Assembly (NCBI RefSeq): GCF_017874715.1
Contig: NZ_JAGGLR010000024.1
Coordinates: 62,001-126,000 of the forward strand
Direction: 5' to 3'
Source: Streptomyces iranensis
GTDB taxonomy: Bacteria > Actinomycetota > Actinomycetes > Streptomycetales > Streptomycetaceae
DNA: 64,000 bases
The stretch's first letter is position 1. Each line of letters begins with the position of its first letter. This document shows positions 58,252 through 64,000 of the stretch, in pieces. Position numbers and translations under genes: made by a program. Under the pieces are notes generated by a model. The model did not search any database. It was not told where the DNA came from and worked only from the letters and a program-made list of their open reading frames with translations.

Positions 58252-59064
58252 CTACGGCTCGGTGCGGTACGCCTCGATGACCGCGAGACGGGTGGTGACG
58301 GCCTCCGAGGCGTTCCGCAGCGCCGCCAGCGTACGGGGGGCGTTGTGGCGTGCCGTGGCGGCGACGACCGACAGCGCGCCCAGATAGGCGCCGTCCCGTG
58401 GCCCGCGCACGGGCACGGCCACGGCGGAATAGCCGAGCCGGTGCTCCTCGGAGTCGGTGGCGTAGTCCTGTTCCTTGATACGGGCGAGTTCGCCCGGGAG
58501 CCGGTCGGCGGTGAGGGTGCGGGCGGTCATCCGGCGCATATGGGGGGTCAGCCGCGCCAGCGGGTACTGGTCGGGCAGCAGGGCCAGGGTGAGTTTTCCC
58601 GGGGCCGTGCTGTGCAGCTGGAGCAGCCGTCCGCCGATCGAGGCACCCGCCCGGTTGCGGTGGCGGCCGGCGTTGTCGATGCACAGCAGGTCGGTGCCGT
58701 TCGGCACGGACAGGCTCACGGGGCTGTCGAGGGCCTGCGCGAGGTTCTCCATCACCGGCCGTGCGGCGTGGCGCAGGGTGCGCTGCCGGGGCGCGCGCAG
58801 GCCGATCGCGTACAGCAGCAGGCCGAGCCGGTAGTGGGAGCCGTCCCGCTCCAGCAGCTCGCTGGAGACGAGATCCTGGCACAGCCGGTGCACCGTGGCC
58901 TTGGCGACCCCGGTGCGCGCCGTCAGCTCCGTGAGGCTGAGGGAGAGGTCGCCGTCGCCGAAGGCCGAAAGGATCAGCCCGACCTTGCCGAGGACGGACT
59001 TGGGGGACCGCCCGTCCGGCTCGGCTTCCTCGCCGTTGCCACGAGGTACCGCCGCAGTCGTCAC
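58252..59064 (-). CDS. IclR-family regulator
   Basis: 270 residues from the GTG at 59064 with GGAGGG six bases upstream. Winged HTH (about 20-85: LSLTELTARTGVAKATVHRLCQDL) and IclR effector domain (about 95-260). Its gene is downstream of the ferredoxin gene on the same strand, 150 bp apart, and 3 bp from the convergent ROK stop. Paralogue of the regulator at 61719. Target likely the aromatic-degradation genes. Confidence 0.92.
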   Translation of the reverse strand: MTTAAVPRGNGEEAEPDGRSPKSVLGKVGLILSAFGDGDLSLSLTELTARTGVAKATVHRLCQDLVSSELLERDGSHYRLGLLLYAIGLRAPRQRTLRHAARPVMENLAQALDSPVSLSVPNGTDLLCIDNAGRHRNRAGASIGGRLLQLHSTAPGKLTLALLPDQYPLARLTPHMRRMTARTLTADRLPGELARIKEQDYATDSEEHRLGYSAVAVPVRGPRDGAYLGALSVVAATARHNAPRTLAALRNASEAVTTRLAVIEAYRTEP

Positions 59065-59214
59065 GACATGCCCTCCTCGCCTGCCGGGGTGCCTCGATCA
59101 AGGCCGCCATGTGTGCTGAGGATGGCCAATATAGATATCTTTTTGCCTGGTAGGAATGGTGGGAGGGGTCGGAATTCGGCGGGGGTCAACCCGATCTCGC
59201 GGCCGGTGATCCGC
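59065..59214. promoter_or_regulatory. AT-rich promoter region of the IclR gene
   Basis: Contains AATATAGATATCTTTTT with an exact 8-bp palindrome AGATATCT (59133-59140), unusual for this GC-rich genome; likely promoter or operator for the minus-strand IclR gene. Confidence 0.4.
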
Positions 59215-59535
59215 TCACCGGCCCGCCACCAGGGCCGTGTCCACACCCAGCGGGCCGACCGCCCCGGCGCCACCGGGGGTGCCCAGCGGGGCGTCCCGGC
59301 CGGGCAGGGCCTCCTCGAAGAACCGCCGGTTGTCGGCGCGGTACTCGGGGTCCGCCTTGCGGTCCACGGTGATCGCCTGCTCCGGGCAGGCGATCTCGCA
59401 GGCGCCGCAGTCGATGCACTCCACCGGGTTGATGTACAGCTTGCGCTCGCCCTCGTAGATGCAGTCGACCGGGCACTCCTCCATGCAGGACCGGTCCATG
59501 ATGTCCACGCAGGACGCGCCGATGACGTAGGCCAT
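59215..59535 (-). CDS. 7Fe-type ferredoxin
   Basis: 106 residues. Cys pattern C9, C17, C21, C25 and C40, C43, C46, C50 (SCVDIMDRSCMEECPVDC, ECIDCGACEIACP) is that of [3Fe-4S]/[4Fe-4S] ferredoxins of the FdxA type. The C-terminal 45 residues form a tail as in actinobacterial FdxA. Electron carrier of the reductase encoded one base upstream, probably for a P450 or other oxygenase outside the window. Confidence 0.92.
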   Translation of the reverse strand: MAYVIGASCVDIMDRSCMEECPVDCIYEGERKLYINPVECIDCGACEIACPEQAITVDRKADPEYRADNRRFFEEALPGRDAPLGTPGGAGAVGPLGVDTALVAGR

Positions 59536-59536
59536 G

Positions 59537-60559
59537 TCAGTTCTCCTTCTCGGTGGAATGCCCGGGGAACAGCGCCGCCTCCGGGTCGATGACCGTGGCG
59601 GCGTTGTTGACGGCCGTGGCGGCCTCGCCGAAGCCGACGGAGATCAGGCGCACTTTGCCCGGATAGTCGGTGATGTCGCCGGCCGCGAAGACACGGGGCA
59701 GGTTGGTGGCCATACGGGTGTCCACGGCGATCCGGCGCGCCTGCAGGGTCAGGCCCCACTCCCGCAGCGGGCCGAGGTCCGCGATGAAGCCGAGCGCCGC
59801 CACCACGGTCTGTGCCGGGAGGCGCGTGGTGTCCTTGGTGGTCCGGTGGCGGATCTCGACCTCCTCCAGGTGCGCGGCGCCGTACAGGCCGCTGACCTCG
59901 GAGTCGGTGAGCAGGTCGATGCCGAGCGCCCGGACCTTCTCCACCGACGCGCGGTGGGCGCGGAACCGGGCGGTGCGGTGCACCAGGCGGACCGAGCGCG
60001 CCACGGGGGCCAGCAGGGCCGCCCAGTCGAAGGCGCTGTCGCCACCGCCGACGACCACCACGTCATGCCCGGCGTGGGCGGCCGGGTCGGGCACGAAGTA
60101 CACCTGACCGCGGCCGAGGAAGTCCTCCCCGGCCGGGAGCGGACGGGGGGTGAAGGTACCCACGCCCCCGGTGATCACGACGGCCCCGGCCCGTACCGCC
60201 GTCCCCCGGTCGCTGCGGACCACGGGCAGGCCGTCACCGTCGTAGTCCAGCGCCACCGCGCGGTGGCCGAGGAGATAGCGGGCGCCGTGTGCCTCGGCCT
60301 GCGCCACCAGGCTGTCCACCAGGTCGCGACCGCGCACCAAGGCGAATCCGGCGATGTCGAAAATGGGCTTCTCCGGATACATCGCGCTGATCTGGCCGCC
60401 CCGCTGGGGCAGCACATCCATCACGGCCACGCGCAAGCCTCGGAAGCCCGCGCAGTACGCGCCGTACAGGCCCGACGGTCCGGCGCCGATGATCAGGATG
60501 TCCGTCTCGACCACCGCCGTGTCCTCCGCGGCGACCGGCTCATCGTTGAGAACGCTCAT
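59537..60559 (-). CDS. FAD/NAD(P)-dependent ferredoxin reductase (TrxR-like)
   Basis: 340 residues from the ATG at 60559. Two dinucleotide motifs: GAGPSGLYGAYCAG (25-38) for FAD and VVVGGGDSAFDWA for NAD(P), no CxxC, and the C-terminal FAAGDITDYPGK. This is the thioredoxin-reductase-like ferredoxin-NADP reductase (YumC) type. One base separates it from the ferredoxin gene, so the two form a redox pair. Confidence 0.92.
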   Translation of the reverse strand: MSVLNDEPVAAEDTAVVETDILIIGAGPSGLYGAYCAGFRGLRVAVMDVLPQRGGQISAMYPEKPIFDIAGFALVRGRDLVDSLVAQAEAHGARYLLGHRAVALDYDGDGLPVVRSDRGTAVRAGAVVITGGVGTFTPRPLPAGEDFLGRGQVYFVPDPAAHAGHDVVVVGGGDSAFDWAALLAPVARSVRLVHRTARFRAHRASVEKVRALGIDLLTDSEVSGLYGAAHLEEVEIRHRTTKDTTRLPAQTVVAALGFIADLGPLREWGLTLQARRIAVDTRMATNLPRVFAAGDITDYPGKVRLISVGFGEAATAVNNAATVIDPEAALFPGHSTEKEN

Positions 60560-60651
60560 GGTCGAGGAGCGTAGGCAGGCCGCGATCACGGTCCAATGGA
60601 ATCGGTCCGCCTGCCGGGACAACGGCGCAGAACCCGCTCGGGCGCCGCACT

Positions 60652-60730
60652 CCCGACACGCGGAAGCGGGCCCCGGACACGCGGAAGCCGCCCCGGACAC
60701 GCGGAAGCCACCCCGGACACGCCGAAGCGG
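60652..60730. repeat. four 20-bp tandem repeats
   Basis: Units of CCCGGACACGCGGAAGC(C/G)(G/A)C type start at about 60652 (19 bp, one G lacking), 60671, 60691 and 60711. They lie in the 234-bp gap between the reductase and the hot-dog protein gene and are not in a real gene. Confidence 0.85.
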
Positions 60731-60793
60731 TGGAACCCAAGGCCCCCCGCAGCCCTGAGTGCCACCGCTCCCGCGCCCGGACGCGCCGGGCCG

Positions 60794-61189
60794 TCACCCC
60801 GCGCGCGTCACCTCCACCGTCCCCGTGACGCACTCCGAGCCGTCGGCCTTGAGGATGCGCGCGTCGAGCCGGAACCGGGCGCCCTCGACAGACGACACCG
60901 TCGCGGCCCAGGTCAGCCGCTCCCCGGCCACCGCCGTGGCGACGTTGCGCCATGCCACCGACTCCAGCCGGGCGCCCGGCCCGGCCCACTCCAGGGCGTA
61001 CCGGCTGAGCATCTCGCCGTGCAGCGTGGACTGCACGACGGCGTCGGGAAACCCCTCCGTGGCCGCGTACGCGGCGTCGTAATGGATCCGGTGGGCGTTC
61101 CACGATACGGCGCTGAAGCGGAACAGCTGCACACTGGTGTGGGCGTACCGGCGCGGTGGACACTCCGCCCCGACAGCGGACGCCGTCAT
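60794..61189 (-). CDS. MaoC-like hot-dog dehydratase
   Basis: 131 residues. Hot-dog fold with the HTD2/MaoC-like region FRFSAVSWNAHRIHYDAAYA holding the catalytic Asp-His type motif (N-x-HRIHYD) followed by a helix and the strands to GTVEVTRAG. Such halves work with an FAS1-like partner, here the gene it overlaps by 4 bp. Hydrates or dehydrates an acyl-CoA-like intermediate. Confidence 0.85.
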   Translation of the reverse strand: MTASAVGAECPPRRYAHTSVQLFRFSAVSWNAHRIHYDAAYAATEGFPDAVVQSTLHGEMLSRYALEWAGPGARLESVAWRNVATAVAGERLTWAATVSSVEGARFRLDARILKADGSECVTGTVEVTRAG

Positions 61190-61722
61190 CGGTCACCTCC
61201 GGTGGCGTCGAGCACCACGATCGTCTCGTCCACGGCCGCCAGCTCGTTCCCGTCCGGGGACAGGAACCGGGTGCGGACGCCCAGCAGGACGAACTCACCC
61301 GACCGCCCGCGCTTGTGCCGCGCGGAGACGACCGCACGGGCCGCCGTGATCCGCGTCCCGGCCACCGGGGGCCGGACCAGGCGCACCGACTGGCCGCCGT
61401 GCACCTGGCGCACCGGGAGGCCCTCGGTGCACGGCGACTCCCGCCGCGCCAGGCCGTCCGGCCGCAGCTCGTCCTCCGGCGGGCCGTCCTCCCAGCTCAT
61501 GGTGGCCGCGAGGAACAGGGCGGGCGCCTCGACGGGCCGGCCGTCCGCCTCCAGGGCGCGGGCCCGGCGGATGTACCCGCCGTCGTTGAGGGCGGCCGCG
61601 TAACGGCAGAAGTCCTTGACCGTCGGGGTGCCGCAGTCCTCGTCCCGCCACCGGCCGATCAGCTCCCGCGCCCGTGTCAGCACCTCTTCCAGCGCGGGGG
61701 AGGACACGACGGGTGCCGTCAC
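61186..61722 (-). CDS. FAS1-like N-terminal hot-dog dehydratase subunit
   Basis: 178 residues from the GTG that overlaps the IclR stop (GTGA). Hot-dog fold with FCRYAAALNDGGYIRRARAL and the strands ARAVVSARHKRGRSGEFVLLGVRTRF; a non-catalytic or acyl-binding half of a heterodimeric MaoC-type hydratase. Overlaps the next gene by 4 bp, so both act as one enzyme. Confidence 0.82.
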   Translation of the reverse strand: MTAPVVSSPALEEVLTRARELIGRWRDEDCGTPTVKDFCRYAAALNDGGYIRRARALEADGRPVEAPALFLAATMSWEDGPPEDELRPDGLARRESPCTEGLPVRQVHGGQSVRLVRPPVAGTRITAARAVVSARHKRGRSGEFVLLGVRTRFLSPDGNELAAVDETIVVLDATGGDR

Positions 61723-62501
61723 AGCGCGGACCTCAGCGAGCGGCTGATGCCGAGACCCGCCGTACGCAGCGCGCTGGCGTGGGCGATCGCGTCCACGCGA
61801 TAGGTCGGCGCCGTGATCGACAGTGCCCCGGCGAGGGCGTTCTGCCGCCCGAAGACCGGTACCGCCATGCTCATATAGCCGAGCCGCACCTCCTCCGCCT
61901 CCGTGGCGATGCCCTGCTCGCGGACGCGGTCCAGCTGGCCGCGCAGCCGGCCCGGCGAGGTGATGGTGTGGCGGGTGAACGGCTTGAGGCCGTTCTTGAT
62001 CACCTCGCCGAACAGGGCGCCGGGGGAGTGGGCGAGGATCGCCTTGCCGGTGGCCGTGCAGTACAGCGGAAGCCGCCCCGCCACCCGGGACTCCTCGCTC
62101 AGCCCCCGGTGGGGCAGGATCTTCTCCAGGTACACCACGTCCAGCCCGTCGTGGATGGCGAAGTGGATGGTCTCCCGCGTGGCCAGCAGCAGATCCTCCA
62201 TGTACGGCTGCGCCACCTCCCGCAGGATCCGCTGCCGGTGCACCCGCTGCCCGATCTCGAACAGCCGCAGCCCCAGCCGGTAGTTGCAGCCCGCCCGCTC
62301 CAGCAGCCCCCATGCGACCAGCTCCTGGGACAGCCGGTGGACGGTCGCCTTCGCCACGCCCGAACGGCGCACCACATCGGCGAGCGACAGCGAGTCGTCG
62401 TCGGGCGTGAACGCCTCCAGGATGGACCGGACCTTGCCGAGGACGGAGTTCATCGAGTCGGGACAGGCTCTGGTGGCGTGGTCGATGGGGACGACGGTCA
62501 T
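61719..62501 (-). CDS. IclR-family regulator
   Basis: 260 residues from the ATG with GAGG eight bases upstream; a GTG at 62510 would add three. HTH (LSLADVVRRSGVAKATVHRLSQEL) and effector domain, paralogous to the IclR at 58252 (same RSGVAKATVHRL core). Positioned in the middle of the aromatic operon, with 4-bp overlaps to the hot-dog genes. Confidence 0.92.
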   Translation of the reverse strand: MTVVPIDHATRACPDSMNSVLGKVRSILEAFTPDDDSLSLADVVRRSGVAKATVHRLSQELVAWGLLERAGCNYRLGLRLFEIGQRVHRQRILREVAQPYMEDLLLATRETIHFAIHDGLDVVYLEKILPHRGLSEESRVAGRLPLYCTATGKAILAHSPGALFGEVIKNGLKPFTRHTITSPGRLRGQLDRVREQGIATEAEEVRLGYMSMAVPVFGRQNALAGALSITAPTYRVDAIAHASALRTAGLGISRSLRSAL

Positions 62502-62517
62502 GGCAGGCACCTCACGA

Positions 62518-63381
62518 TCAGGTGGTGGAGGACGCGGCGAGGAACTCCAGGCTGAGCGGGTTGTACAGATCCGCCTTCTCGTGCTGCGGCCAGTGACCGC
62601 ACTCGTTGAAGATCTCCAGACGGGCGCCGGGGATCGCGGTGGCGATGGCCTCGGCCTCGGGGACGTCCCCGAACGGGTTCTTGTTGCCCCACACCACCAG
62701 CGTCGGCGCCTTGATCCGGGCCATGCGGTCGGGCCGCAGCAGATTGCGCTCGCGGGTGTCCGTCTCCTGGAGCGCCAGCAGATTGTGCAGGTTCCGCTGG
62801 AAGTCGGGGTGGTGGTAGATCTCGTAGCGGATCCGCGTCAGCTCCTCGCCCAGCTCCTCGTCCCAGTCGGCCCACAGCAGCCGCAACCGGTCCCGGGTGA
62901 AGGAGATGTCGTCCTCCAGGGAGGCGCTGCGGGTGGACTTCTTCAGCCGCTCCATCACCGCCGGACTGACCTTTGTGCCGCCCATGCACAGCAACTGGAG
63001 GGAGGCGACCCGGTCCGGGTGCTCGCTCGCGGCCCACGACGCCACCCAGCCGCCCAGCGACTCGCCGACCAGATGGGCGCGCTCGGCGCCGACCGCGTCC
63101 AGATAGGCCATCAGGTGCTCGACATACGCCGGGATCTCGCCGGGGCGGTCGGGCTTGCCCGTGTAGCCGTGGCCCAGCATGTCGATGGAGTGGCAGCGGT
63201 AGCGCCCGGCGTGCGCCGGGATGTTCCGTACGAACGCCTCCAAGTGGCCGGTGGTGCCGTGCAGGAACACCACATGCTCGCCGTCCTCCGGGCCGGCCTG
63301 CAGCGCGCGGGTCGTGAGGTCGCCGGTCTTCACATAGGCGTGCCGGTAGTCGATGCCCGACAGTTCGGTCCAGATGCTCAT
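62518..63381 (-). CDS. alpha/beta hydrolase, meta-cleavage-product-hydrolase-like
   Basis: 287 residues from the ATG overlapping the dioxygenase stop by 4 bp. Oxyanion motif HGTTGH (41-46), nucleophile S108 in GESLGG, catalytic His in ECGHWPQ. The place of the usual acid reads VVWGNKNPFGD, so Asn stands where many have Asp; the acid may be the Asp a few residues on. It is the C-C bond hydrolase of a meta pathway by context (MhpC/BphD-like). Cotranscribed with the extradiol dioxygenase. Confidence 0.88.
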   Translation of the reverse strand: MSIWTELSGIDYRHAYVKTGDLTTRALQAGPEDGEHVVFLHGTTGHLEAFVRNIPAHAGRYRCHSIDMLGHGYTGKPDRPGEIPAYVEHLMAYLDAVGAERAHLVGESLGGWVASWAASEHPDRVASLQLLCMGGTKVSPAVMERLKKSTRSASLEDDISFTRDRLRLLWADWDEELGEELTRIRYEIYHHPDFQRNLHNLLALQETDTRERNLLRPDRMARIKAPTLVVWGNKNPFGDVPEAEAIATAIPGARLEIFNECGHWPQHEKADLYNPLSLEFLAASSTT

Positions 63382-64000
63382 GACTGCCTTTCGCTGTTCT
63401 GTGTCTGCGCGGGGTCGAGCACGGCGACCCCCATGCCGGTGAGCCACTCGGGCATCGGCTCGTAGGACAGCCGCCGCCCCGGGGCGTGGTCGAGCACCGC
63501 GGCCATCAGCAGCCAGGTGCGCAGCTCCTGTGCGCCGTTGCCGGCCACCTTCTCCAGTTCCGCGGTGGTGTACTCGGTGAGGCGATGGGCCTGTCCGCGT
63601 TCCAGCCAGGACAGGAACTCCTCGTCGAACTCCGGGTTGAGCGCCGCCTCGGCGGCCCGGATGATCTCGCGCCGCCGGGCGTCGTAGTCCTGCCAGTTCT
63701 CCCGGCCGTCTCTCCAGGCGCCGACCATGAATTCCTCGTCCTCGCCCCGCGGGTCGCGCCAGTCCGGCCAGGGCAGCCGGTGGGACAGCCCGCCGGAGCC
63801 GATGACCGCCACCCGGCGGTCGCCGGGGAACGCCAGGACCGCCTCGCGGATCGCCCGGCCCAGCCGCTCGCAGCGGTCGAGGGTGGGCAGCGGGGGCGCG
63901 AAGACGTTCACCACGAGCGGTACGAGGTCGACGTCGAGCCCGTCGAGCAGATACTGGACGGCGTGCGACTGGCCGTGGTCGATCTGCATCCGGGCGGAGA
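63378..64000 (-). CDS. class III extradiol dioxygenase (LigB/MhpB-like), start outside window
   Basis: The frame is open to the window edge, so the N-terminus is missing; about 206 residues are visible. It has QIDHGQSHAVQYLL with an active-site His, VVNVFAPPLPTLDRC and GSGGLSHRLPWPDW, the motifs of LigB-superfamily MhpB-like ring-cleavage enzymes (the last resembles the VGSGGISH region). Cleaves a catechol ring at the meta position with Fe(II). The stop overlaps the hydrolase start (ATGA). Confidence 0.88.
   Translation of the reverse strand, partial: SARMQIDHGQSHAVQYLLDGLDVDLVPLVVNVFAPPLPTLDRCERLGRAIREAVLAFPGDRRVAVIGSGGLSHRLPWPDWRDPRGEDEEFMVGAWRDGRENWQDYDARRREIIRAAEAALNPEFDEEFLSWLERGQAHRLTEYTTAELEKVAGNGAQELRTWLLMAAVLDHAPGRRLSYEPMPEWLTGMGVAVLDPAQTQNSERQS

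Overview
The window is high-GC actinobacterial chromosome, most likely Streptomyces or a close relative. This is judged from very high third-position GC, frequent GTG starts, many 4-bp ATGA/GTGA gene overlaps, perfect GC-rich hairpins without U-tracts at gene ends, and typical families (ROK, IclR, TetR, HxlR, Opp/Dpp-type ABC systems). It reads as an accessory, catabolism-rich region: about 64 protein genes, 14 or so of them regulators. I found no rRNA, tRNA, CRISPR or phage genes. Starts were chosen from ribosome binding sites, overlaps and family lengths.

Layout. 1-4.7 kb: the end of a carbon-nitrogen hydrolase with an APC permease, an AraC/GyrI-like regulator, two lipoproteins (one a pentapeptide-repeat protein) and a ferritin-like protein. 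4.9-9.5 kb: a three-subunit molybdenum hydroxylase of the PaoABC type, divergent from a TetR gene across two matching palindromes. 9.6-14.9 kb: two Gfo/Idh/MocA dehydrogenases, an SDR, a phytanoyl-CoA-dioxygenase-like enzyme and a divergent LacI regulator. 15-16.2 kb: a DJ-1 protein and a small beta-rich protein. 16.2-23.8 kb: a complete peptide/nickel-type ABC importer with a TauE/SafE-like permease, divergent from a D-2-hydroxyacid dehydrogenase. 23.8-28.1 kb: two HxlR regulators, two SDRs, an NTF2-like protein and a PLP enzyme with a repeat-encoded N-terminus. 28.3-32.7 kb: GntR, ADP-ribosylglycohydrolase, NCS1 permease and PfkB kinase, matching the E. coli yegTUVW gene set. 32.8-39 kb: two TetR genes around redox and detoxification genes (SDR, tautomerase, isonitrile-hydratase-like, siderophore-interacting flavoprotein, PDR/VanB reductase, PNPOx-like) with a 188-bp MITE-like element between two convergent stop codons. 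39-42.8 kb: asnB and a long-form gap.

42.8-48.6 kb: a scar made of the 3' end of a ROK gene and the 3' end of an ABC ATPase gene, then a FixLJ-like two-component system and a four-gene flavin monooxygenase operon whose gene set matches indole or indole-3-acetate oxidation clusters (iif/iac). 48.6-58.2 kb: a seven-gene operon coding an Opp-type ABC importer (including a permease-ATPase fusion with an altered Walker A), a TIM-barrel isomerase, a Gfo/Idh/MocA dehydrogenase and an MDR reductase, divergent from a ROK regulator. 58.2-64 kb: an aromatic-degradation block with two IclR regulators, 7Fe-type ferredoxin, FAD reductase, two hot-dog proteins, a meta-cleavage-type hydrolase and a class III extradiol dioxygenase that runs off the window.

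The strongest leads are the indole-type oxidation operon with its two-component system and a 16-bp palindrome at the promoter, the collapsed ROK/ABC scar that mirrors the intact locus 6-15 kb away, the yeg-like cluster with a swapped transporter, and the MITE-like insertion.
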